Below are positions 7,078-14,977 of a DNA stretch of 46,284 bases, in pieces. Source of the DNA: Mucilaginibacter sp. (GTDB lineage Bacteria; Bacteroidota; Bacteroidia; Sphingobacteriales; Sphingobacteriaceae); contig NZ_JAQBOC010000042.1 of the NCBI RefSeq assembly GCF_028288225.1, positions 1 to 46,284 on the forward strand, in the 5' to 3' direction. The first letter of the stretch is position 1, and each line of letters opens with the position of its first letter. The notes under the pieces were generated by a model, which saw only the letters and a list, made by a program, of their open reading frames with translations, did no database searches and was not told the origin of the DNA. Position numbers and translations under genes: made by a program.

Positions 7078-8751
7078 ATGAAAAAACCAATTGCCTTATT
7101 TACAATAATAGCTTTAAGCTTAAACAGCCTTTATGCGCAGGATAAGGAGCAGACAAAAGCCCTGGCCACCTTTGCCAAAGTTTGGGGATTTTTAAAATAT
7201 TATCACCCCGAAGTAGCAAAAGGCAACCCCGATTGGGACAAAGAGCTGATGCGGATGATTCCAATTATAAAAGCGAGCCAAACGGATGAAGCTTTTAATA
7301 AAACGCTAACCGAATGGTACAACGCATTGCCAAAAGCTAAACTCTCATCAACTATCACCCAACTGCAAAATGATACCATTATGCGTGTTTTTGATGAAAA
7401 GGATATTCGGCGTTTTGGTATCACCGGAAACTTACAGAATGAATTAACAAGGCTTTACCTGTATCACATCCCCGATTCGAACAAGTTTATAGATAATCAT
7501 TACAAAGAGATCCGGTTTGATTATATCTATCATAAGGAAGACCCGTTGGCTGCTCCTGCCTACCCGGATGAGGTGCATCGTTTACTGGCACTGTTCCGGT
7601 ATTGGAATATCATCAACTATTTTTATCCCCATAAAAAAATAAACGCATCACATTGGAACGATGTGCTTGCTGATTTTATACCGCGTTTTATTACAGCTGC
7701 CAATGCTGATGATTACCGCAGAACGTTTTTGATGCTTACAGCACAAATAAAGGATAGTCATTCGTTTTACAAACAGCAGGAATGGAACAATGCGCACGAC
7801 CGCATGAACGCCCCATTTACTACTTATTATATTGACGGCAAATATTTTATTGGGGATAGCCGGTACGATTTGCTGATGAAGCAGCAGGACTTAAAAGTGG
7901 GTGATGAAATAGTAAGCGTTAATAGTAAGCCTGTGAAAGAAAGAGTGAATGAACTAATGCCATTTACTGCGGGGACCAACCAGCTCTCGGTTTATAGAAA
8001 TATTGCGGGCAGCCTTTTTAAAACAGATACCAACCATACAATGCCCGTAACCATTAAAAGACAGGGCAGCCTGATAGAAAAAACAATTCGTCTTTATACC
8101 TGGCCCGAATTAAACCGGTATAGTAAAGATCACCCTTTAAAGCTTTGGGAAAATATGGGCAAAGGTATTTGGTATGTAAGGATCTGCGAAATTGAAAACC
8201 CTGATACATTAAAAAAGCTATTTACCGATCTCCAACAGGCAAAGGTTGTTATGTGGGACATGCGATCATACCCTAAATTTAAGGTGATGCAGGTAATTAG
8301 CAGCGGTTTATTTGCACAGGAGCCAGAAACCACCGTTTACTATAACGGGATGCTTTTTTATCCCGGTGCTTTTGCTAAACATGCGGGGCTGGCTTATGAC
8401 AAGCTGAGCACCTCAAAGCTGCTGCTATACAAAGGGCGAATGATCGTGCTGGTTAATGAGCAAACCCAAAGCCTGGCCGAAAGTGCTGCGTACGAGCTTA
8501 GGTTCAGGCCGAATACCATTATAATGGGGCGGCAAACCGCGGGCACTACGGGTAATATCTTATTTGTTGATTACCCGGGTGGTATTGAGGCATCATATAC
8601 CGCCGTAAAAACCATAGGCTTAAACGATAGCTTTAGTGAAGGCAAAGGTGTTAAAATTGATAAAAAAATAAAGCTTAGTGGTGATAAGCTGTTAAAGTAT
8701 CCTGATTACATGCTGGAAATGGCATATGAATTGGGGTTGAAAGGGTTGTAG
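7078..8751 (+). CDS. S41 family peptidase, secreted
   Basis: A 557-residue protein from the start at 7078, which gives a clean signal peptide (MKKPIALFTIIALSLNSLYAQ); the frame is open 33 bp further up. An N-terminal helical region is followed by a PDZ-like segment (about 260-330, KVGDEIVSVNSKPV) and a C-terminal S41 serine-protease domain with LVNEQTQSLAESAAYELR (nucleophile Ser in SLAE) and MGRQTAGTTG. It resembles the tricorn/IRBP-like S41 proteins of Bacteroidota and not the CtpA type. It probably acts in the periplasm; the substrate is unknown. It is divergent from the LytS/LytTR pair. Its last codons lie inside a 9-nt tandem repeat. Confidence 0.85.
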   Translation: MKKPIALFTIIALSLNSLYAQDKEQTKALATFAKVWGFLKYYHPEVAKGNPDWDKELMRMIPIIKASQTDEAFNKTLTEWYNALPKAKLSSTITQLQNDTIMRVFDEKDIRRFGITGNLQNELTRLYLYHIPDSNKFIDNHYKEIRFDYIYHKEDPLAAPAYPDEVHRLLALFRYWNIINYFYPHKKINASHWNDVLADFIPRFITAANADDYRRTFLMLTAQIKDSHSFYKQQEWNNAHDRMNAPFTTYYIDGKYFIGDSRYDLLMKQQDLKVGDEIVSVNSKPVKERVNELMPFTAGTNQLSVYRNIAGSLFKTDTNHTMPVTIKRQGSLIEKTIRLYTWPELNRYSKDHPLKLWENMGKGIWYVRICEIENPDTLKKLFTDLQQAKVVMWDMRSYPKFKVMQVISSGLFAQEPETTVYYNGMLFYPGAFAKHAGLAYDKLSTSKLLLYKGRMIVLVNEQTQSLAESAAYELRFRPNTIIMGRQTAGTTGNILFVDYPGGIEASYTAVKTIGLNDSFSEGKGVKIDKKIKLSGDKLLKYPDYMLEMAYELGLKGL

Positions 8752-8934
8752 TTGTTGAAAGGGTTGTAGAGAGTGATAAAGCCTTTAATGTATAAAAAAA
8801 TCCCGGCTGTTATCAGCCGGGATTTTTTTGTTGTAGGATTTTGGGATGATGTTTAATTGGAAGAGTATCGGTTTCAATAACCTTTCAAACCCTTACAACA
8901 ACTGCAACCTTTACAACCCTTTTCAACAACCTAC
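8734..8934. repeat. Nonamer word repeat with facing arm between convergent genes
   Basis: Four contiguous 9-mers (GGGTTGAAA, GGGTTGTAG, TTGTTGAAA, GGGTTGTAG; 8734-8769) start inside the S41 gene; the second supplies its TAG stop. A looser array of the same words in reverse orientation (8881-8934) runs up to the stop codon of the barrel gene at 8935. Between them sits a bidirectional terminator. Confidence 0.7.
8794..8829. terminator. Bidirectional rho-independent terminator
   Basis: Seven A, TCCCGGCTG, loop TTAT, CAGCCGGGA, seven T: a perfect 16-bp stem including the A/T ends. It serves the S41 gene (plus) and the barrel gene (minus), which converge here. Confidence 0.95.
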
Positions 8935-9504
8935 TTACAGTAACTTAAATCCAACGCTCAGCGCCCACAGATTTTGACGCTGGCCAAAGTCGGAATTAAT
9001 TTTGGTTAGGCCGCCCTCGTAACGAAAATCGGCTGTAATAGCGCCAATATCAACACCTGCACCAGCCTGGAAACCGAGTGTGCTGTTTTTGTAATGCCCA
9101 AAATCGGCATAGGCATTATTAAGGCTTTGTGATAGGCTTTTGCTTAATACAGAGGTATAAACAGGCCCGGCCATTATTCTGAAATTCAGGTTTTTTTCGC
9201 CAAAAGAGTGACCTATCAATACTGGAACGTTCAGGTTTGTAAAATGAGCATTACCGCTTACCGAGTTATCGCTGGAATGAAATTCGCCGCCTGTTCCGCT
9301 CACATAAAGCTCTGGTTGTAAATAAAGAGCGCTGCCAAAGCGGGTAAAAATACCGGCCTGGTAACCAGTACGGCTTGATGAGCTCAGGTTATCGGTATTG
9401 ATTTTTGAAAAATTCACACCACCTTTAATCCCTAACGAGAATTGTGCCTGTGCGCTGACGCATACCGCTATCAGCAGTGCGGCACTTAATAGAATCCTTT
9501 TCAT
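8935..9504 (-). CDS. Outer-membrane beta-barrel protein (PorT-like fold)
   Basis: A 189-residue protein. I chose the start at 9504 because it begins a standard signal peptide (MKRILLSAALLIAVCVSAQAQ); the open frame to 9573 adds a non-signal leader. The mature protein begins FSLGIKGGVNFSKI, a hallmark of the outer-membrane beta-barrel family common in Bacteroidota, with GYQAGIFTRFG, LYLQPELYVSG, LGFQAGAGVDIGAITADFRYEG and a C-terminal strand ending LWALSVGFKLL. It is probably a small eight-stranded barrel. It is monocistronic, and its 3' end overlaps a word-repeat arm. Its role is unknown. Confidence 0.82.
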   Translation of the reverse strand: MKRILLSAALLIAVCVSAQAQFSLGIKGGVNFSKINTDNLSSSSRTGYQAGIFTRFGSALYLQPELYVSGTGGEFHSSDNSVSGNAHFTNLNVPVLIGHSFGEKNLNFRIMAGPVYTSVLSKSLSQSLNNAYADFGHYKNSTLGFQAGAGVDIGAITADFRYEGGLTKINSDFGQRQNLWALSVGFKLL

Positions 9505-9666
9505 AAATTTCAATTTAAGTTTACATGTTTTGAAACCGGCACCGGTAGTGTGCGCAGCCTCATTGTTTTTCATAATTAATTTACCAAATGTTTAATTGAA
9601 TAAATAATTACATTATCTTAACAATAGCCTTGCCAAAAAATTAGTGGGTGGCACGTTCTATTTTTA

Positions 9667-9674
9667 TATTTTTG
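9667..9674 (+). promoter_or_regulatory. Bacteroidota-type -7 element for the CsbD-like gene
   Basis: TATTTTTG matches TAnnTTTG exactly, 18 bp before the start codon at 9693. No convincing -33 TTTG was found. Confidence 0.45.
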
Positions 9675-9692
9675 TTGAAAATAAAATTAATC

Positions 9693-9908
9693 ATGGCTGA
9701 GATAAGTATCACCAATAAAGAGTGGGAACGTGTTAAAATTAAGATCCAACGTAAGTATAACCACCTCACAGACGAGCAGTTACAATATGCCGAGGGGCAG
9801 GAAGAAGGCCTGATAAGCAAGCTGATGCAGTTGGTTAACCGCGACAGGAAGTATGTACTATTTACCCTGAAAAAGGCGTTAGTGAATATAGACAATAACC
9901 GTTTGTAA
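9693..9908 (+). CDS. CsbD-like small stress protein
   Basis: A 71-residue acidic/basic helical protein. I chose the start at 9693 (MAEISITNKEWERVKIKIQ) over the open frame from 9648, whose extra residues overlap the -7 element. The pattern W-x2-VK-x-KI-x(3)-Y-x2-LTDEQLQYAEGQEE-x-LI-x-KL is that of CsbD-family general stress proteins, which are typically 60-70 residues, though the second half (NRDRKYVLFTLKKAL) has diverged. It has no signal peptide and is probably cytoplasmic. The exact function of the family is unknown. It lies 65 bp upstream of the CtpA-type protease gene. Confidence 0.6.
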   Translation: MAEISITNKEWERVKIKIQRKYNHLTDEQLQYAEGQEEGLISKLMQLVNRDRKYVLFTLKKALVNIDNNRL

Positions 9909-9973
9909 AACAGCGGGATATAAAAACTGTTGTACTTTTTTGTAGCTTTATATTTTTAAAATTAAGTTTAAGG

Positions 9974-11722
9974 ATGAATAAGGGTAAGGTGATTTTGAGT
10001 AAATATAAAAAACTGTTGTTTTTTACAGGCATCCTTGTGCTGGCTTTTTGTACATGGAGCTTTAAGGACGATCTTTTCCAGCTGTCAAAAAACCTGGATG
10101 TGTTTGCTTCTGTATACAAAGAGGTTAATATTAACTACGTTGATGATATTAATTCGGCAAAAATGATAAAGACCGGCGTAGATGCTATGCTGGATGGTTT
10201 GGATCCCTACACTGAATTTGTTCCCGAATCGGAAATTGAAGACTATAAACTACACTATGTTAGTACACAATATGGTGGAATAGGCGCCGGCATTTTTACG
10301 CGCAATGGAAAAGTGTTTGTTTCTGATGTGTTTTTGGGTTTCCCTGCCCAAAAGGCTGATATCCGCCCTGGCGACCAGTTGGTTAAAATAAATGACATAA
10401 CCCTTGATGGTAAAAACAACGACCAGGTAAGTCTTTTACTTAAAGGTGCAAAGGGCGCTACAATAAAACTGCTTGTTAAGCGCGAAACCGACGAAAAGCC
10501 TGTTGAAAAGGATTTGGTGCGTGACGAAATTAAACAGCCAAATGTATCTTACTCGGGCATGGTTGATGGCAATATGGGTTATATTAAGCTTGATAAGTTC
10601 CTTGAAAACTCAGCCGAAGAGGTTACCAATGCCCTTACCAATATAAAAAAGAATAACCCCAGCGGCGTCATCCTTGACTTACGCTCTAACGGTGGCGGGA
10701 TCCTGCAGGAAGCTGTAAAAATTGTTAATCTGTTTGTGCCGAAGGATGTTGAGGTAGTATCGCAAAAGGGTAAAATAAAAGAGAAGAACTTTACTTACAA
10801 TACCGTAAGCGCACCGCTTGAACCTAATTTGCCGTTGGTTGTACTGGTTAACAGTCACTCTGCTTCGGCATCTGAAATTGTTGCCGGCTCGTTACAGGAT
10901 CTTGACCGTGCCATTATCATTGGTCAGCGCAGCTATGGCAAAGGCCTGGTACAGCAAACGTTTAACCTGCCTTATAACAGTCTGGTAAAAATTACCATTG
11001 CCAAATATTACGTGCCATCGGGCCGCTGCATCCAGGAGATTGATTATTCCCACCGCAAGGACGATGGCAGCGTTGTTAAGGTCGCTGATTCATTGATCCA
11101 CGAGTTTAAAACCAAAAATGGCCGCTCTGTTTATGATGGCAGCGGTATTTACCCTGATATTTTTGTAAAACAGGAGCGTTTTGCCAATGTTACCCAGGCG
11201 CTGGTGGGCAAATTGTTTGTATTTGATTATGCCAACCGTTACCGCAACACACATGCAAGCATTGATAACAGCAAAAAATTTACGTTAAGCGATGCTGACT
11301 ATGCTGATTTTGTGAAATTTCTGGATGGGAAGAACTACAGCTACAACACCACGTCTGAAAAAGTACTGGCTACATTAAAAACCGAGGCGACCAAAGAAAA
11401 ACAGTTTGGCGAGATCCAGACAGAATATGATGCTTTGAAAGTAAAAATGGCCGCCAGTAAAAAGAACGATCTGCAACAGCATAAAGACGAAATAAAACAG
11501 GTGCTTGAAAACGAAATAGCCGGCCGTTTCTATTTTGAAAAAGGCCGTTACGAGTCTAATTTTAAGTATGACAAGGAACTTGCACAGGCCGTAAAGGTAA
11601 TGCAGGATAAAGACATGATGGCCTCCATACTAAAAGGCGAAGGCAATTATAAAGTGATTGGCAAACCTGTTTTGGCAATGGCCGCTAAAAAGGTTGCTGA
11701 TCCGGATGCTGAAGAGCAATAA
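9974..11722 (+). CDS. CtpA/Prc-type S41 carboxy-terminal processing peptidase
   Basis: A 582-residue protein with an N-terminal membrane anchor (about 14-32, LLFFTGILVLAFCTWSF), a PDZ domain (about 95-170, with GGIGAGIF and IRPGDQLVKIND), and an S41 catalytic core. By codon count the nucleophile is Ser298 in SHSASASEIVAG and the general base is Lys323 in SYGKGLVQQ; the 25-residue gap equals that of characterised CtpA/Prc enzymes. A C-terminal helical extension (about 420-582) is of the kind seen in Bacteroidota homologs. It should be anchored to the inner membrane facing the periplasm and trim or degrade envelope proteins from their C-termini. It is probably transcribed alone or with the CsbD-like gene. 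Confidence 0.92.
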   Translation: MNKGKVILSKYKKLLFFTGILVLAFCTWSFKDDLFQLSKNLDVFASVYKEVNINYVDDINSAKMIKTGVDAMLDGLDPYTEFVPESEIEDYKLHYVSTQYGGIGAGIFTRNGKVFVSDVFLGFPAQKADIRPGDQLVKINDITLDGKNNDQVSLLLKGAKGATIKLLVKRETDEKPVEKDLVRDEIKQPNVSYSGMVDGNMGYIKLDKFLENSAEEVTNALTNIKKNNPSGVILDLRSNGGGILQEAVKIVNLFVPKDVEVVSQKGKIKEKNFTYNTVSAPLEPNLPLVVLVNSHSASASEIVAGSLQDLDRAIIIGQRSYGKGLVQQTFNLPYNSLVKITIAKYYVPSGRCIQEIDYSHRKDDGSVVKVADSLIHEFKTKNGRSVYDGSGIYPDIFVKQERFANVTQALVGKLFVFDYANRYRNTHASIDNSKKFTLSDADYADFVKFLDGKNYSYNTTSEKVLATLKTEATKEKQFGEIQTEYDALKVKMAASKKNDLQQHKDEIKQVLENEIAGRFYFEKGRYESNFKYDKELAQAVKVMQDKDMMASILKGEGNYKVIGKPVLAMAAKKVADPDAEEQ

Positions 11723-11755
11723 TTATCTTTTGTTATAACGGATGTAGGCGCGGAA

Positions 11756-11897
11756 TTTGGCTAAAGCCCTATTTTGATCGCCCATTACCCGTTGGCTGAA
11801 GCCAAACGGCAATGAATAAAAAATAGCAAACAACTTCATTGCCGTCACTTTTTAAGTGACGGATAGGATAAATGAGTGACTAAGGGCTTTAGCCAAA
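11756..11897. repeat. Nested palindromic element (GGCTAAAGCC type)
   Basis: Outer arms TTTGGCTAAAGCCCTA (11756-11771) and TAAGGGCTTTAGCCAAA (11881-11897) enclose a second pair, ACGGCAATGAA and TTCATTGCCGT, which encloses an inner hairpin with arms CCGTCACTT and AAGTGACGG. Three nested inverted repeats in about 142 bp suggest a MITE/REP-like unit. It also could terminate the protease transcript. No coding capacity was seen. Confidence 0.7.
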
Positions 11898-12117
11898 AAA
11901 TCAGCAGGTTAGCGACAATTGCATATGCACCTTTTCTAAAGATTTAAAATCAATCGTTTAGAAAAGGGGTATTTTAACTTTATTGCGGATCGCGCCCGCA
12001 GGATGAATTTGAATTGCGCCCTAATCGTTATTATCAGTTGAATTTACAGGGTAAACATCGTTAAAAGCCTCAATAGTATACTTTCCAATTGTAGCCCTAT
12101 TCATTACTTCAAATTAC

Positions 12118-12186
12118 TCTTGCTTATATCATCCGCACATTCGCACATCATTTACATCATCCGCACATTTGCATATCTGCACATCA
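12118..12186. repeat. Word repeat abutting the HIT gene stop codon
   Basis: The phrase ATCATCCGCACATT recurs (about 12129 and 12158) with shorter copies of GCACAT(C/T) between, ending directly at the HIT stop codon (12187-12189, minus strand). It belongs with the other word repeats of the window. Confidence 0.5.
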
Positions 12187-12585
12187 TTATTCCTGCTTCA
12201 AAGCTTCCCTGATCTTATTCGTTGTAGTTTCCAATTGCTCAGGCGTAAAGCTAAGTTTAGGGCGTGAAAAGTTCATATCATCAACCCTGTTCATCGGGAT
12301 TAAATGAATATGCGCATGAGGTACCTCAAGGCCGATAACGGCTACACCAACTTTCATGCACGGTATGGCTTTTTTTATGCCTCCGGCAACAATTTTAGCA
12401 AAGATCTGCAGGCCTGTATACAGCTCATCGTCCAGGTCGAACAGGTAATCAATCTCCTTTTTAGGGATTACCAGCACGTGCCCTTCGGCAAGCGGGTTAA
12501 TATCCAGGAATGCCAAAAAATCGATAGTTTCGGCAACCTTGTAAGCCGGAATCTCGCCTGATACTATTTTTGAGAAAATGGTCAT
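12187..12585 (-). CDS. HIT family nucleotide hydrolase
   Basis: A 132-residue protein with the histidine triad VPHAHIHLIPM (about residues 90-100), where the central His of HxHxH attacks nucleoside phosphoramidate or dinucleotide substrates. The N-terminus IFSKIVSGEIPAYKVAE and the DINPLAEGHVLVIPKKE segment are typical of the bacterial HinT/Fhit-like branch. It is cytoplasmic. It follows greA on the same strand, an arrangement I recall as frequent in Bacteroidota, but here a 155-bp word-repeat spacer separates them. The physiological substrate cannot be inferred. Confidence 0.92.
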   Translation of the reverse strand: MTIFSKIVSGEIPAYKVAETIDFLAFLDINPLAEGHVLVIPKKEIDYLFDLDDELYTGLQIFAKIVAGGIKKAIPCMKVGVAVIGLEVPHAHIHLIPMNRVDDMNFSRPKLSFTPEQLETTTNKIREALKQE

Positions 12586-12589
12586 GGTT

Positions 12590-12742
12590 AAGTTGATTGG
12601 GTGAGTAGTTGATTGGGTTGATTAAGTTGTATTTGGAGTTATGGATTAGGTCGATTTTCTGCGTTTGATCTTTTCGGACTTTACTGACTTTCCGACTTAA
12701 AAAAACCACTCACTTAATCAACCCAATCCAACTTAATCAACT
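12590..12742. repeat. Word repeat with facing arms in the greA-HIT spacer
   Basis: Copies of AGTTGATTG and GGTTGATTA (about 12590-12629) face their complement CTTAATCAACCCAATCC and AACTTAATCAACTA (12711-12742). The second arm runs into the greA stop codon (12741-12743). Between the arms lie shorter GGACTTTACTGACTTTCCGAC-like words. The same TTGATTGG word recurs at 41338. Confidence 0.65.
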
Positions 12743-13214
12743 ATCTTGATATCTCCATTATTTCAAATTCCATTTTACCGGCTGGTACAGTTATTTCAAT
12801 TGTTTCGCCTACTTTTTTGCCCAATAAGCCTTTAGCTATTGGCGATGCTACCGATATTTTGCCCGATTTCAGGTCGGCCTCATTTTCTGATACCAGCTGG
12901 TAGCTCATTACGCCGCCATTTTTAACATTTTTTATTTTAACAATAGATAGTGCCAGTACTTTTGATGCGTCTATTTTCGATTCATCAAGCAGGCGGGCAT
13001 TCGCCAGCATTTCGCCCATTTTGGAAATTTTTGCTTCATGCAGTCCCTGCGCCTCTTTTGCAGCATCATATTCTGCATTTTCCGACAGGTCGCCTTTGTC
13101 ACGCGCCTCGGCTATTGCCTTACTAATGTTGGTCCGGCCTGTAGTTTTCAGTTCGTGTAATTCTTTCTTTAAATTTTCTAAACCTTCTTTGGTATAATAT
13201 GCTACCTCTGCCAT
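12741..13214 (-). CDS. greA: Transcription elongation factor GreA
   Basis: A 157-residue protein of standard GreA length. The N-terminal coiled coil carries LKKELHELKTTGR and the tip motif EARDKGDLSENAEYDAAKE, whose acidic residues reach the RNA polymerase active site and stimulate cleavage of backtracked RNA. A C-terminal FKBP-like domain follows (SYQLVSENEADLKSGKISV, SPIAKGLLGKKVGE). I chose the start at 13214 (MAEVAYYTKEGL); three extra residues upstream (MCV) are possible but unusual. It is followed by the HIT gene. The stop codon is embedded in a word repeat. Confidence 0.96.
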   Translation of the reverse strand: MAEVAYYTKEGLENLKKELHELKTTGRTNISKAIAEARDKGDLSENAEYDAAKEAQGLHEAKISKMGEMLANARLLDESKIDASKVLALSIVKIKNVKNGGVMSYQLVSENEADLKSGKISVASPIAKGLLGKKVGETIEITVPAGKMEFEIMEISR

Positions 13215-13320
13215 AACGCACAAATTAAATTTTATTAATACTAAGTTCTCGTGGTTGCCCCAAAAAAAAACCGCCCCCCTGTTTTAAGAAGGACGCAATG
13301 ACGTTCTTTTAAAAAGCAAA

Positions 13321-13353
13321 CAAGACTATATGGACAGCGCCTACATAGTCTTG
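13321..13353. other. Hairpin in the greA-panD divergent spacer
   Basis: CAAGACTAT (13321-13329) and ATAGTCTTG (13345-13353) form a perfect 9-bp stem followed by CTTTTGTG. It could be a weak terminator-like structure or attenuator; its position between divergent genes gives no clear role. Confidence 0.4.
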
Positions 13354-13426
13354 CTTTTGTGTAAAACGAAGATAAGTCATTTAAGTTTTAATATCCAAAT
13401 ATTTTTTGCGTGCCACAGAGACCAGA

Positions 13427-13498
13427 GGTTAGAGATCAGAGGTTAGTTGTTCGGTTTCAAAAAGTTGCACATTCCTGACTAATCTCTGATCTCTAACC
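13427..13498. repeat. Inverted word repeat (GGTTAGAGATCAGA)
   Basis: A 21-bp arm (13427-13447) with internal repetition of AGAGGTTAG and GAGATCAGA is matched at 20 of 21 positions by the complementary arm 13478-13498. The second arm lies just upstream of the panD -7 element, so it may affect panD transcription. The rest of the 13215-13528 gap shows no gene. Confidence 0.65.
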
Positions 13499-13516
13499 AC
13501 TATCAGCAATTATTTC

Positions 13517-13524
13517 TAACTTTG
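13517..13524 (+). promoter_or_regulatory. -7 element of panD, close to the start codon
   Basis: TAACTTTG fits TAnnTTTG and ends 4 bp before the panD ATG. If used, transcription would begin at or within a few bases of the start codon, giving a nearly leaderless mRNA. Confidence 0.45.
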
Positions 13525-13528
13525 CCTT

Positions 13529-13879
13529 ATGATAATTGAAGTATTAAAATCCAAGCTTCACCGGGTAAGGGTAACACAGGCCGAACTGAATTATGTAGGC
13601 AGTATTACTATTGATGAAGATTTGTTGGATGCGGCTAATATTATAGCTAATGAAAAGGTGCAAATTGTAAATAATAATAATGGCGCCCGTTTTGAAACCT
13701 ATGTTATAAAAGGCGAACGCGGTACCGGTACTATCTGCTTAAATGGTGCAACAGCCAGGCTGGCACAGGTGGGAGATATTGTGATCATTATGTCGTACGC
13801 ATACATGGAAGTTGATGAGGCACGGCAATACGAGCCGATATTGATCTTTCCGGATAACGATAATAAATTAATAAAGTAA
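13529..13879 (+). CDS. panD: Aspartate 1-decarboxylase PanD
   Basis: A 116-residue pyruvoyl enzyme that makes beta-alanine for pantothenate and CoA synthesis. The self-cleavage site is visible as YVGSITID: chain cleavage between Gly24 and Ser25 would generate the pyruvoyl group. [14 protein letters not shown], the Tyr-rich core, [17 protein letters not shown] and SYAYM match the family, and the length is normal. It has no neighbouring pan genes in this window. The start is set by the conserved N-terminus [12 protein letters not shown]. Confidence 0.97.
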   Translation: MIIEVLKSKLHRVRVTQAELNYVGSITIDEDLLDAANIIANEKVQIVNNNNGARFETYVIKGERGTGTICLNGATARLAQVGDIVIIMSYAYMEVDEARQYEPILIFPDNDNKLIK

Positions 13880-13934
13880 ATAAAGGATTTTCTGCTTTTG
13901 GAATCTTCTTGTGGGAGAGGGCGCGGGCGAGACC

Positions 13935-14462
13935 CTAATTTGATGGGTAAGCGCCAAGCCCCAATACCAGGTGCAGACTTACATCTGTATCGATATGGTT
14001 GCGCAGTTTGTAGACCATTTTTATCCTTACCTGCGGCTCGCGCGCCCGCTGATCTAAAAAGGTTGAATTATCAATATCCAAAACCAGGCCGTTGCCAACC
14101 CCGGCAGTTATGTCTGACCGGGATGCTACCAAAACCTCTTCACTGCCATCAGCCTTTGCCATATAAACCCTTACCGAAACCAAATTGCCAATGTTAAAAT
14201 CAGAAGGATCTTTTGATTCCAGCCTGGCCGATACCATTCTTACCTCGCTTATTTTGGCGCCGTTATTCCCGTCCTTCCTAAAATCCTGGTCGAAACTGGT
14301 GGCCATGCCTGTTACAGAAAGGTCTTCGCCCACCTTTGATGTTTTTGGGATTACAACGGTTGTAGTATAAGGGAAAGTTGACTTTACAATAGATTGCATC
14401 ATGGCACAGCTGCCGGAAACCAATGGTAAAATAAGTGAAATAAATAAAACGATCCTTCTCAT
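13935..14462 (-). CDS. Uncharacterised lipoprotein
   Basis: A 175-residue protein. Starting at 14462 gives MRRIVLFISLILPLVSGSC with a lipobox and Cys19, better than the frame-opening start at 14507. The mature part is predicted beta-rich (FPYTTTVVIPKTSKVGEDLSVTGMATSFDQDF; VRVYMAKADGSEEVLVASRSD; EPQVRIKMVYKL), suggesting a compact beta-sandwich. I recognise no family. It converges on panD with a 55-bp spacer and is divergent from the lysozyme gene. Confidence 0.7.
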   Translation of the reverse strand: MRRIVLFISLILPLVSGSCAMMQSIVKSTFPYTTTVVIPKTSKVGEDLSVTGMATSFDQDFRKDGNNGAKISEVRMVSARLESKDPSDFNIGNLVSVRVYMAKADGSEEVLVASRSDITAGVGNGLVLDIDNSTFLDQRAREPQVRIKMVYKLRNHIDTDVSLHLVLGLGAYPSN

Positions 14463-14581
14463 AATTATATCTCTCTCTGGTTTATCTAGCTGGCGGAGAA
14501 TCCGCACATAAAGCTAATGTAATAATTGTGTTAAATTTTGGCATTTTCAACTATTTGGCAATTAATATTTTATAAAATCAC

Positions 14582-14637
14582 AACAATTCCATCTTTGATA
14601 ATGTTCAGGATATTTCTTTGATAAAAATTAAAAAATA
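14582..14637. repeat. 56-bp dispersed direct repeat, copy 1
   Basis: This segment (beginning AACAATTCCATCTTTG, ending TTAAAAAATA) matches 17473-17528 at 52 of 56 positions in the same orientation. It lies in the 14463-14977 spacer, about 120 bp upstream of the lipoprotein gene and 341 bp upstream of the lysozyme gene. Confidence 0.8.
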
Positions 14638-14697
14638 AGGGACATTTAGTCATGTCTTTGCTGTTTTTTCTAAACCTTGATTTTCCTGGTCACGCCC

Positions 14698-14839
14698 TTG
14701 TTGGTGTTGTCACCAACAAGCGGAAAGCGCTTATGGTTTGGACTATACGTTTGACATATCAGAATTCAGATTAGTATTACACTCCGCTGTCTGGTACACA
14801 CCATGGGCATCATCCGTTTGTTGGTGACAACACCAACAA
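14698..14839. repeat. Pair of inverted GTTGGTGTTGTCACCAAC elements
   Basis: TTGTTGGTGTTGTCACCAAC (from 14698) is reproduced as its exact reverse complement, TTGTTGGTGACAACACCAAC (from 14818). Each element is itself a hairpin (TTGTTGGTG/CACCAACAA). The interval between them (about 98 bp) has no recognisable gene. Confidence 0.75.
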
Positions 14840-14977
14840 CGGCGGGAGAGCCTCCTAATGATATGTATTATTATTTATTGCGTTTGCCCTAATCATCCAC
14901 TATAAAAAACTTGCAGCAATTAATTTATTGATTTATATTTATAGCACTAAATTTACTTATTAACCTGAAACCTTACC

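Noticed and set aside
13898..14197. 99-residue plus-strand ORF
   Set aside because: Antisense to the lipoprotein gene, whose signal peptide and lipobox are convincing; the ORF is Pro/Cys-rich without family features.
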